Positions 32,757 to 39,703 of a stretch of 64,000 nucleotides of DNA are shown piece after piece. This DNA is from Flavobacterium algicola. Its GTDB lineage: Bacteria > Bacteroidota > Bacteroidia > Flavobacteriales > Flavobacteriaceae. The translations under genes were made by a program, and so were the position numbers. The stretch covers positions 372,001 through 436,000 of the forward strand of contig NZ_JAJTUT010000002.1 in the NCBI RefSeq assembly GCF_022399565.1. Direction: 5' to 3'. The stretch's first letter is position 1, and the number at the start of each line of letters is the position of its first letter. A model generated the notes under the pieces. The model was given only the letters and a program-made list of their open reading frames with translations. It searched no databases and was not told the DNA's origin.

Positions 32757-33245
32757 TTATCTATTTAACATTTTAATTAAGTTAATACGGCTATTCTCCA
32801 TATTAATAGATGTTTGAGCGACAGAAGTCAACATTTTAGCTCTAATCTCCAAGGACTTCAAATCACCTTCACTAGCAGTGTTTATTTTGTTTATAAGGTC
32901 CTCAAAGCTTTCGTTTAGTTTTTCGAAAACCTTCGGCATTTCTGCCATAACTTTTACTGGCCTATGACTAGAATAACTTTGTGGCGAAGCAACTTCTGCA
33001 GTATATGGCGCAGTTGGTATGTATTCTTTCTTTTCTACTAGTGTAGAAACAACATCTTCACAGTTACTTTCTACTTTTTGAAAGAAATCGACAAATCTAT
33101 CTACAGGTATTTGTAATAATTTTTTGTTGGTGAAAATCATTATATTTGACACCACTCTTTTGCAATTCACAAAATTGAATTGTTCCCCTTGATGTGTAAA
33201 CGATTTACCCGTAAGCAACTCAGTTAATTTTTCTTCTGGACTCAT
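32757..33245 (-). CDS. Hypothetical early phage protein
   Basis: 162 residues. The N-terminal half is a compact mixed domain, the middle is Ser/Pro-rich, and the C-terminus is a long helix (about 100-160) with coiled-coil character. It overlaps the HNH gene start region by 26 nt. No family was recognised. Confidence 0.6.
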   Translation of the reverse strand: MSPEEKLTELLTGKSFTHQGEQFNFVNCKRVVSNIMIFTNKKLLQIPVDRFVDFFQKVESNCEDVVSTLVEKKEYIPTAPYTAEVASPQSYSSHRPVKVMAEMPKVFEKLNESFEDLINKINTASEGDLKSLEIRAKMLTSVAQTSINMENSRINLIKMLNR

Positions 33246-33951
33246 TTATTTTTGATTTTACTTTAATAATATTTCTTTGTACACTAATTAACCCCTGGTG
33301 ATTATCGATCACCTCTTTGACCATTTCGGGGTCTTTTATTCCCATGAATCGCTTTACTATTGATGTATCACACATCGTGTTTCTTAATAAGTTCTCTTTT
33401 CGAGACTTTAGAATCAAATTTGATGGGTCAAAATTCGTTTTATCGCCATCTTTGAACTCTACTATCATACCATCCGGAATTGGTCCGTTTTCGGCTTGAT
33501 AAATCAGGCGGTGTTTGAACTCGAAATTGTCATTGTTTGAGCGACCGTTTTTTAAGTGCTGAAACTTCACTTCGATATACCCATCTTTACTCATTCTCTC
33601 ATAACCTATAGCTTGCGTATTGTGCGGGTCCTGACCTTTTTTGAAGCGTGTTTTTGCCGTTTGAGCAATCTTCTCTGGCGACATCCATTCTACTTGCTTT
33701 TTCCCCTTGTTCCAACCAGGTGTTTGTGGTGTAAATCGGGTATCTATACCAATCATTGACCCTTTGCACATTCGACCACCGCCACCTGCAGCATAAAAGG
33801 CAGCTGATTTTTTTACACCAAGTACATTGGCATGACCTGTAATCATACTGATCGTTCTACCGGGCAACAATGCCAATAAATCGGTTGTTAAGGAATCAGG
33901 ATATTTTTCTATAAGTATTTTGTTTTCCTGCGGCGTCCAAGTAGTCCCCAT
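33220..33951 (-). CDS. HNH endonuclease with N-terminal Myb/SANT-like domain
   Basis: 243 residues. Residues 1-45 look like a SANT/Myb helix-turn-helix (TWTPQENKILIEKYPDSLTT). Residues about 125-195 are an HNH_3 homing-type nuclease (FEFKHRLIYQAENGPIPDGM, FKDGDKTNFDPSNLIL). The tail is basic and helical. It overlaps its upstream neighbour by 56 nt, which suggests recent insertion. Confidence 0.82.
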   Translation of the reverse strand: MGTTWTPQENKILIEKYPDSLTTDLLALLPGRTISMITGHANVLGVKKSAAFYAAGGGGRMCKGSMIGIDTRFTPQTPGWNKGKKQVEWMSPEKIAQTAKTRFKKGQDPHNTQAIGYERMSKDGYIEVKFQHLKNGRSNNDNFEFKHRLIYQAENGPIPDGMIVEFKDGDKTNFDPSNLILKSRKENLLRNTMCDTSIVKRFMGIKDPEMVKEVIDNHQGLISVQRNIIKVKSKINESRRKIN

Positions 33952-34240
33952 GATTTAATTGTTTTAGAATTAATTTTATTTTTACATTAAAAATTGTAAC
34001 CACTTTTTCCATGTGTTCAATTTCGGCAACTACGGTTGGTACATATAAGTAGGACATTTGATAAACGTTACCTACAATACGGAAGTAGAAGCCATAATAC
34101 TTAACCAGTATAAAAACAACCACTTTCTTCTCAAATGTATCTGTGAGACTTGTGATTCTACCAATAGTGCACCCAAATTCAGTACACACCAATTGCGCTA
34201 CTTTTTCTGCGATTTCTTTATCGAAAGTGATTGTTTTCAT
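33896..34240 (-). CDS. Hypothetical early protein, 3' end overlapped by an HNH gene
   Basis: 114 residues with an alternating hydrophobic core (KVVVFILVKYYGFYFRIVG). The last 18 codons overlap the HNH gene in another frame, so the natural C-terminus may have been replaced. A loose similarity to the DnaA DNA-binding domain was considered but the key DHSTV motif is absent. Function unknown. Confidence 0.55.
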   Translation of the reverse strand: MKTITFDKEIAEKVAQLVCTEFGCTIGRITSLTDTFEKKVVVFILVKYYGFYFRIVGNVYQMSYLYVPTVVAEIEHMEKVVTIFNVKIKLILKQLNHGDYLDAAGKQNTYRKIS

Positions 34241-34251
34241 AGGTTCTATTT

Positions 34252-34962
34252 TTACAATTCAAATATTTTCAATTCCGGATGCTTTGCCTTGATTAACTCC
34301 AGTTGATTACCCAGAATAGTTTTCGATTCTAAATCAATCAATTGTTTCAAGTCAGGCGAAATCAATGAGCATTCAAAAGAAGCATTGATACTCACCTCTA
34401 TTTCCAATCTTGTTTTATCTTGACCTACAAATACTGGCAACTCTAAGAAAAACCCCGAAGGAATATTCGATTCTACTACTTGATTGATCAATGCTCTTTT
34501 ATTTCCACGATCATCTGTACGCCCTTCGATATCACGATTCACTTTACCTTCAAAATTTCGAAGCTCAGAAACCAATTTCATTGCATACTCTTTGTTTTCG
34601 AAATAATGACGGTTCATTTTAATGAAGTCTGCTAATTCAAATGTCGAATACGATTTACCCGAGTTGATGTTGAATTTTTGCAAATCAGGGTGCAGCTTCA
34701 AAGCACCTTCAATAACATCTGGAGTACGTTGGCGTGCATCATACAATAAGTTGATGTATAATTTATCGTAACAAAATTCAATTTTCGAATGTTCAATAAT
34801 AGTCGCTTCAACCACCGCTTTGGATAGATATTCGTAAGCCGAATTGATAGCACCACCTTTCACAACAATTGCTGCATTATGATACACTGGTTCTGCAGGA
34901 CCATGTAATAATGTTACTACTGCATTTTCTTTTTCTACTGTTATGTTTAATTTATTTTCCAT
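34252..34962 (-). CDS. DUF2303/YfdQ-like early phage protein
   Basis: 236 residues. The segment FELADFIKMNRHYF, then a polar middle and IPSGFFLELPVFVG, fits the DUF2303 pattern of phage recombination-region proteins. No catalytic residues are apparent. It lies in the early operon with an upstream coiled-coil protein. Confidence 0.5.
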   Translation of the reverse strand: MENKLNITVEKENAVVTLLHGPAEPVYHNAAIVVKGGAINSAYEYLSKAVVEATIIEHSKIEFCYDKLYINLLYDARQRTPDVIEGALKLHPDLQKFNINSGKSYSTFELADFIKMNRHYFENKEYAMKLVSELRNFEGKVNRDIEGRTDDRGNKRALINQVVESNIPSGFFLELPVFVGQDKTRLEIEVSINASFECSLISPDLKQLIDLESKTILGNQLELIKAKHPELKIFEL

Positions 34963-34970
34963 GGTTGTGA

Positions 34971-35390
34971 TTATTGCGCTTTTCTTAAGTGATCCTGAAT
35001 ACTGTATTGTTGTTCATCTGGGCGAAGGTTTCTTTCAAATACCAAAACCCCTTCTTTGGAGTAGTAACCCATTTTACCATCTTCGATATCTTTAAGCAGA
35101 TACACCTCCTCAGATACTTCTTCGACTTGTGAGCGAATCATTTGCAAGTTCTTAGCAATATTCTGCTTCACCGGTTTTGTTGCAGATTTAAAAACCTCTT
35201 TGGCAACTTTTAATTTTTGATCTTCTTTATCGACAAAAATCATATCTTGTGATAAATTAGACTGTAATTCTTGAATTTCTCCGTTTGAAAGTTCTCTAGG
35301 ATATGAGAACTGTTCCATTTTGTCGGCTGAATTTTTCAGCTGCTCCAAACGATCGCTGGCACTTTCGTTTTGTAGAATGAATTTTTCCAT
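34971..35390 (-). CDS. Hypothetical early phage protein, helical
   Basis: 139 residues, mostly helical with coiled-coil stretches (about 75-100) and a small C-terminal beta region (MGYYSKEGVLVFERNLRP). It ends 9 nt before the next gene. Function unknown. Confidence 0.6.
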   Translation of the reverse strand: MEKFILQNESASDRLEQLKNSADKMEQFSYPRELSNGEIQELQSNLSQDMIFVDKEDQKLKVAKEVFKSATKPVKQNIAKNLQMIRSQVEEVSEEVYLLKDIEDGKMGYYSKEGVLVFERNLRPDEQQYSIQDHLRKAQ

Positions 35391-35395
35391 TGTTT

Positions 35396-35536
35396 TTAAT
35401 TTATTTGATTATTATTTTTGATCAAAGTTTTTGCACCAATTATAAATGCTTTGAAGACGAAACAAACAATTTCAAAACCGATAATTCCGATCATTCCCAA
35501 GGCAAACAAGACGAATACTATTTCTGCTATTATCAT
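35396..35536 (-). CDS. 46-residue single-span membrane protein
   Basis: The frame from ATG 35536 to TAA 35396 starts MIIAEIVFVLFALGMIG. A strongly hydrophobic stretch (2-36) is followed by a Lys/Asn tail. It fills a gap in the early operon. Confidence 0.45.
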   Translation of the reverse strand: MIIAEIVFVLFALGMIGIIGFEIVCFVFKAFIIGAKTLIKNNNQIN

Positions 35537-35543
35537 TGTATTT

Positions 35544-35627
35544 TTATTTACGGTTCAACATATTTTTTACCACCACTAGCAACACTACTGCGCATAGCCA
35601 CCATAAGTCAATCACATCTACACACAT
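35544..35627 (-). CDS. 27-residue membrane peptide
   Basis: The frame from ATG 35627 overlaps the previous gene's end. The hydrophobic core (DLWWLCAVVLLVVV) is followed by a basic tail. Very short, so it is tentative. Confidence 0.3.
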   Translation of the reverse strand: MCVDVIDLWWLCAVVLLVVVKNMLNRK

Positions 35628-35761
35628 CGGCCACATATTTTACATTGTTCAATCATATCAAATAAATCTTCGGGATCGCACACTTGGGTGGCGTTGCTGC
35701 AGGTTAACAATTGAGGTTCTTTGACCTCGATTTTGTTTATTTCTTCTTGATTAATATTCAT
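35618..35761 (-). CDS. 47-residue Cys-rich protein
   Basis: From ATG 35761 (MNINQEEINKIEV) it ends CKICGRCV, giving a CxxC-x-x-C cluster that may bind zinc. The start overlaps the upstream stop by 11 nt, a coupling arrangement. Function unknown. Confidence 0.45.
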   Translation of the reverse strand: MNINQEEINKIEVKEPQLLTCSNATQVCDPEDLFDMIEQCKICGRCV

Positions 35762-36062
35762 AGCCTAGTCGTTTAATTGCTTTTGTCAAGATCATTACTC
35801 TTTTTCTACCCGTTTGTTCCTGGTACCATTCGTCTTCTTTGATTTTACCCGAAAGAATCCAATCGTTGACCCCTTTTTTTGAAGTCAGCGGGAGCAGACT
35901 ACAGCCAACTATTTCGACCAAAGACAATGATTTGCGCTTCATAAGCCGTTTGCGCTGTATCTCTTTTGATGCTTCAAAATCTTTTGCCGAAACAATCACC
36001 AAACCACGATCCTTTAAAGTTTCAAGGAATTCAGTTGCATTTATGTAGTTTATTTTTTCCAT
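35751..36062 (-). CDS. Hypothetical early protein, possible DNA-binding
   Basis: 103 residues, strongly basic (EIQRKRLMKRKSLSLVEI). It has a helix-turn-helix-like region near residues 45-70 (SLVEIVGCSLLPLTSKKGVNDWI). It starts 2 nt after the previous gene. No family was assigned. Confidence 0.55.
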   Translation of the reverse strand: MEKINYINATEFLETLKDRGLVIVSAKDFEASKEIQRKRLMKRKSLSLVEIVGCSLLPLTSKKGVNDWILSGKIKEDEWYQEQTGRKRVMILTKAIKRLGYEY

Positions 36063-36064
36063 GG

Positions 36065-36520
36065 CTATCCTATTATTTGTCTTACGTAATCAACATATTT
36101 TAAAGTTTCGGGGTCTATTAAACCACCTTTCCAAATAGCCATTAGTTTAGTTTCATCGGCTTGGTAATAATGCATCACGATAGCCTTGAAAGAAGTCCAG
36201 GTATCAAATCCTTTTTGCTTAAACAATGCAATCAAGAAATTGCGTTCCATTTTTTCCACTGATAAACAATCAACAATAGGTGTTGTAATTTTTACAGCCT
36301 TGCGATTCATTGGTCTAACACCAATAACACCGAAAAATTCCTCCCAACTATCATAACGATTATACCCGAATTGCTCTCTGAAATACAAATTACAGTACTT
36401 AAAACAGTCTTCACGTTTGGCATAAAAGTGCAGATTCGCAAAATAAAATTTGTAAAAGCCAAATGCACTTTGAATCTCTCCAACTACATTAAAATGATGA
36501 TTTTTAGAAATATTACTCAT
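36065..36520 (-). CDS. Early phage protein, member of a local paralogue pair
   Basis: 151 residues. The C-terminal half (FKQKGFDTWTSFKAIVMHYY ... WKGGLIDPETLKYV) shares its pattern with the next upstream gene (see 36513-36785). It overlaps that gene by 8 nt. An early regulatory or DNA-binding role is possible but unproven. Confidence 0.55.
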   Translation of the reverse strand: MSNISKNHHFNVVGEIQSAFGFYKFYFANLHFYAKREDCFKYCNLYFREQFGYNRYDSWEEFFGVIGVRPMNRKAVKITTPIVDCLSVEKMERNFLIALFKQKGFDTWTSFKAIVMHYYQADETKLMAIWKGGLIDPETLKYVDYVRQIIG

Positions 36521-36785
36521 TTTTCAATTTTTCAAAAACAGTTATTACTTTTTCTACAATAGTCCTATCCAATAGCTGACAGTTCCAAAATCTTTTTAAC
36601 CTAACCAAATCAATATCAGGATAGTGAAACAGCATAATAGCTTTCAAAGCCTCAAAAGACTTAAATCCCATTCTGAAAAATTCCCTCAATATCTCCGAAC
36701 ATTTATAAAATGTCTCAAACCTATTTATCGTTTCAGTTTCTCTTATTGTTAATTTTGGTTCGGTTTTTGTATCTTTGTTTTTCAT
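36513..36785 (-). CDS. First gene of the leftward early operon; paralogue of its neighbour
   Basis: 90 residues from ATG 36785 (MKNKDTKTEPKLTIRE); the longer frame crosses the promoter. The core FFRMGFKSFEALKAIMLFHY followed by RFWNCQLLD resembles the neighbour's. It is the first gene after the early promoter and opposite the repressor, the slot where Cro-like proteins occur. The fold was not recognised. Confidence 0.55.
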   Translation of the reverse strand: MKNKDTKTEPKLTIRETETINRFETFYKCSEILREFFRMGFKSFEALKAIMLFHYPDIDLVRLKRFWNCQLLDRTIVEKVITVFEKLKNE

Positions 36786-36813
36786 AATAAAAACATATAT
36801 ATGTTTACAGATA

Positions 36814-36867
36814 CAAATATAAGTAATATTACTCATTTGTAAACTATATAAATAAGTAATATTTCTC
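36814..36867. promoter_or_regulatory. Divergent early/lysogeny control region with paired operator repeats
   Basis: The minus strand carries TATATTTG (36814-36821), matching the TAnnTTTG -7 box, with TTT 19 nt upstream in the -33 place. Two 16-bp repeats (ATAAGTAATATT followed by A or T, then CTC) lie at 36819-36834 and 36852-36867, exactly 33 bp apart. One overlaps the early promoter, the other lies before the repressor gene. They are good candidates for repressor operators. Confidence 0.6.
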
Positions 36868-36901
36868 TTTTTAACATTAACAAATAATTAAACAACTCAA
36901 A

Positions 36902-37261
36902 ATGAACGCTTTAGAAATCAAAGAAAATAGAAAGAAGATGAATTTAACACAAGCTCAATTAGCAATTAAGCTCGGAGTTTCATTAAAAACGGTTTCGAAT
37001 TACGAAAAAGGAGAAGTTATACCAGAAACAAAACAAGAATTATTACGCTTTATTTTTAATAAAGAAAGTAATAATACACTAAATGAGCCGAGTGAGTTTT
37101 ACACACCTAATAGTAATGTTGAGAAGAAATTAATGCAGGTATTTGAAAAAATAAAGCATCATCAAGAAATTATTAACCTACTTAATGAGCAGGCCGAAAT
37201 AATAACTAATGCAAATGCCGAAAAAGCGGAAGATGACGAAATACTCAAAAAATTTAAATAA
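36902..37261 (+). CDS. CI-like repressor, XRE-type helix-turn-helix
   Basis: 119 residues. Residues 3-60 are a textbook HTH_XRE domain (IKENRKKMNLTQAQLAIKLG, VSLKTVSNYEKGEVIPE). The C-terminal half is a helical, acidic segment that may dimerise. No peptidase (LexA-type) domain is present, so induction would not be by RecA-driven self-cleavage. It faces the early operon and probably binds the paired repeats upstream. Confidence 0.85.
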   Translation: MNALEIKENRKKMNLTQAQLAIKLGVSLKTVSNYEKGEVIPETKQELLRFIFNKESNNTLNEPSEFYTPNSNVEKKLMQVFEKIKHHQEIINLLNEQAEIITNANAEKAEDDEILKKFK

Positions 37262-37262
37262 T

Positions 37263-37796
37263 ATGAATAAAATTACTATATCATTATTTTCATTTTTAGC
37301 TTTAATTTCTTGTAAAAACAAAAGCACAGCTGAAGAAAATATTAAAAGAGAAAAATATACAATAGATAGTTTAAAGATAATGGACCGAGTAAAAGAACGC
37401 TCGGAAAAATTATTAGAAAAAACCAGAAAAGATTTTTACCTAGACACTACTGGCGTTTCAAAATCTCCTATTAAAGTTACAAATAGTCGATTAATTAAAA
37501 AAGATTACTCAAACTACAAAGACATCGAATTGACTTTTGTAAACGTATCTGAAAAAAAAATTCAAGCAGTAAGATTTGAATGGTATGGCGAAAACTCCTT
37601 TAAAGAACCAGCTGAAATGGGAAGTTATTCTTTACTAGGTGAAGGAGGTGGATTTACCGATGAGATAATTAACCCTGGTCGTACTAGAAAATCACAGTGG
37701 AGTATTTCTTCTGTAGACGCAAAAAGAGTAATTGCTGCTAGAGCGTATGAGGTAGCTTTTACAGACGGTACAACATGGAAACTTAGAAACGATTAA
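37263..37796 (+). CDS. Lysogeny-expressed lipoprotein (candidate superinfection exclusion)
   Basis: 177 residues from ATG 37263. Lipoprotein signal MNKITISLFSFLALISC, then a Lys/Glu-rich helix and a beta-rich C-terminal domain (KDIELTFVNVSEKKIQAVRF). It starts 1 nt after the repressor's stop, so it should be made in the lysogen. Phage lipoproteins made by lysogens often block superinfection or alter the cell surface; this role is an inference. The upstream in-frame ATG lies inside the repressor gene and is rejected. Confidence 0.75.
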   Translation: MNKITISLFSFLALISCKNKSTAEENIKREKYTIDSLKIMDRVKERSEKLLEKTRKDFYLDTTGVSKSPIKVTNSRLIKKDYSNYKDIELTFVNVSEKKIQAVRFEWYGENSFKEPAEMGSYSLLGEGGGFTDEIINPGRTRKSQWSISSVDAKRVIAARAYEVAFTDGTTWKLRND

Positions 37797-39029
37797 CTAT
37801 TTCAAACATTCAAAAGGCGAAATAATTTCAAATAGCGCCATGTCTCGCACTTTTTCGGGATATTTATCTTTGTAGTAGTTGTCAACATCATCACGCTCGT
37901 GACCCATAAGCTCACGGGTGATATCGCTTTCGATCATTAATACTTTGGCACGGTTGGCAAAACTATGTCTTGCTACCTTCACTGCGATGTGGCCACCATC
38001 TGGTTGTACTTCAAGATTCAGTTTTTCTTGAATATAAATCAGGGCGCGCTGGTAGGTACGCCTAAATATTTCATACTCATTTTTTTCTTTTCCCCAAGGA
38101 AAAAGCCATTCAGAACTCGTTTTATACTTATTTATAATTTCAGCCGCTTTTGGGTGCAATTTCAAGTCAATTCGGGTTCCGGTATTGGTTTTGGTCCTTT
38201 CAAAAATAACGCGTCCTTTTCTCAACTGGCGCTCCTTTAAGTAATAGATATCAATCAAATCGCAGCCGCCAAAATAGAACTGCAGCAAAAATAGATCGAG
38301 GTACTTTTGCTTTGCAGTTGCTTTAAATAAAGTAGTCGTTTCAAGTTCGGTAATCGCTTCACGCTCCAGGTACTTTTTTCTAGAATCATAGGCACGCACT
38401 TTTAAGCCCGAAAAAACAGTGGCAAATGGTTTTTCGTCTACCAAACGATGGATCATAATTCCTTTGTTGTAAATGGTGCGCAAGGTACGAAGGTAAAGAT
38501 GTATCGTACTTTTTGAATTTCCAACGCTCAGGTTGTAGTTTTTAAAGCGCTGCAAGGTTTCGAAATCTAGGTTCTGCAAAGAAGTATTTTGAGCAAAATT
38601 CCCAAATTGCGCGATCACATTTTTGTAACATTTAATATTACCAATTATTTTGTTGCTTCCTTTAAGGTCATATTTCGCCATTTCGGCTGCCATTTTCTCC
38701 ATTTCGGCAATCAAGCCATCAGCATATTCGATAAAACCAATTTGCGAAAAATCAACGGCAAACAATTCTTGATACACTTTATCGATATCAGTCATGCTTT
38801 TTAAAATCAGTTTGCGCGCTTTGATCTTTAAATTCATCAAAATAGGAGCGAGGGTATCATAATCAGGATGTTTCTCTGAAATTGTCTTACCATCAACCAA
38901 AAAATGTTTTGATTGACAAAAAGCAATGTTTTTTCGTTTCCTTTTCCCCTGGTGCGAAATACTCACCGCCAAAGGAAATCCTTGGCCGGTTTCTTTTTCG
39001 TTATCGAATAATTTGATCTCAATTTTCAT
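37797..39029 (-). CDS. int: Tyrosine-type integrase
   Basis: 410 residues from ATG 39029 (a longer TTG start crosses the candidate arm sites). An N-terminal arm domain and a SAM-like core-binding domain (about 100-195) precede the catalytic domain. Catalytic features seen: Lys in RTKTNTG, Arg in KVARHSFANR, His in LMGHERDD and nucleophile Tyr in VDNYYKDKY. The first catalytic Arg, usually in an LRGM- or RISE-like motif, is not obvious; the place reads FYFGGCDLIDIYYL. The gene sits beside attR and would catalyse integration into tRNA-Arg. Confidence 0.9.
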   Translation of the reverse strand: MKIEIKLFDNEKETGQGFPLAVSISHQGKRKRKNIAFCQSKHFLVDGKTISEKHPDYDTLAPILMNLKIKARKLILKSMTDIDKVYQELFAVDFSQIGFIEYADGLIAEMEKMAAEMAKYDLKGSNKIIGNIKCYKNVIAQFGNFAQNTSLQNLDFETLQRFKNYNLSVGNSKSTIHLYLRTLRTIYNKGIMIHRLVDEKPFATVFSGLKVRAYDSRKKYLEREAITELETTTLFKATAKQKYLDLFLLQFYFGGCDLIDIYYLKERQLRKGRVIFERTKTNTGTRIDLKLHPKAAEIINKYKTSSEWLFPWGKEKNEYEIFRRTYQRALIYIQEKLNLEVQPDGGHIAVKVARHSFANRAKVLMIESDITRELMGHERDDVDNYYKDKYPEKVRDMALFEIISPFECLK

Positions 39030-39050
39030 ATGCAAAAAATATGCAAAAAT
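39029..39050. repeat. Candidate integrase arm-type sites, right arm
   Basis: TATGCAAAAA occurs twice in direct orientation (39029-39038, 39040-39049), one helical turn apart, overlapping the integrase start. The same decamer is present twice near attL. Binding here could also regulate int. Confidence 0.5.
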
Positions 39051-39120
39051 GTATTAAAAAGTGGTGTTTTGTCGTTGTAAAAGTACTTATTATTCCAACA
39101 CAAAAATCCCTAAACGCAAA

Positions 39121-39147
39121 AAACCCACTGAAAACAGTGGGTTTTTA
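39121..39147 (-). terminator. Phage-borne terminator next to attR
   Basis: Arms AAACCCACTG and CAGTGGGTTT enclose a 4-base A loop, with an A/T-rich tail. It lies directly after the tRNA-Arg 3' end on the phage side. It takes the place of the host hairpin displaced to 2767-2798. Confidence 0.75.
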
Positions 39148-39148
39148 A

Positions 39149-39224
<76 letters not shown>

Positions 39225-39254
39225 ATTTCTTTTAAAACTAATGGTAAAGTTTAG

Positions 39255-39329
39255 TCGGGGTGGCAGGATTCGAACCTGCGGCCTCCTGCTCCCAAAGCAG
39301 GCGCGATAACCGAGCTACGCTACACCCCG
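39255..39329 (-). tRNA. tRNA-Pro(TGG)
   Basis: 75 nt: acceptor CGGGGTG/CACCCCG, anticodon loop TTTGGGA gives TGG, T-arm GCAGG TTCGAAT CCTGC. Middle gene of the three-tRNA unit. Confidence 0.96.
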
Positions 39330-39377
39330 TAACGATTTTCAATAAACAAAATTTAAAGCTTGCACTTTAAAAATCTG

Positions 39378-39461
39378 CGGAGGGACAGGGACTCGAACCC
39401 TGGCACCGGTTACCCGATGACAGTTTAGCAAACTGCTCCATTACCACTCTGGCACCCCTCC
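39378..39461 (-). tRNA. tRNA-Ser(GCT)
   Basis: An 84-nt class II tRNA with a variable arm after the anticodon stem. The anticodon loop TTGCTAA gives GCT, acceptor GGAGGGG, discriminator G. First gene of the tRNA operon. Confidence 0.95.
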
Positions 39462-39495
39462 TAAGCTCAGAGAAACTTGTCTCGTTTTGCGGTTG

Positions 39496-39526
39496 CAAAT
39501 TTAAGACATCTTAGCGTTACTCACAA
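39496..39526 (-). promoter_or_regulatory. Promoter of the tRNA operon
   Basis: Minus strand TTG (39524-39526), 20-nt spacer, TAAATTTG (39496-39503). It lies 35 bp before tRNA-Ser, the first gene of the operon. It matches the Bacteroidota -33/-7 consensus. The spacer 39462-39703 has no credible gene. Confidence 0.75.
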
Positions 39527-39670
39527 GTATTTTGGAACTTTTTTTTATGTTTTTTTCGTAATATTTCAAAAGGTATTCACAATCAAACATATAGCAAAAT
39601 CATTTTATCAAAAATATTTTCTTAATAACACAATCGTTAAATCAAAACCAAAAAATTGTCTAAAAAACAT

Positions 39671-39678
39671 TAAATTTG
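39671..39678 (+). promoter_or_regulatory. -7 box upstream of the thiolase gene
   Basis: TAAATTTG, matching TAnnTTTG, lies 25 bp before the ATG at 39704. No TTG at the ideal distance was found, so only the -7 part is supported. Confidence 0.45.
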
Positions 39679-39703
39679 CTTAGCTAACAAAATAACTACT
39701 ACT

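Noticed and set aside
33896..34240. DnaA-like DNA-binding domain in the 114-residue early protein
   Set aside because: Only loose hydrophobic similarity; the DHSTV-type signature is missing.
36571..36592. Match to the AACTGTCAGCTA motif of the cassette-like sites
   Set aside because: It lies within a coding gene and has no palindrome around it; a 12-base match is likely chance or codon-driven.
39477..39683. 68-codon plus-strand open frame between the tRNAs and thiolase
   Set aside because: It overlaps the tRNA promoter and is low-complexity; no sign of coding.
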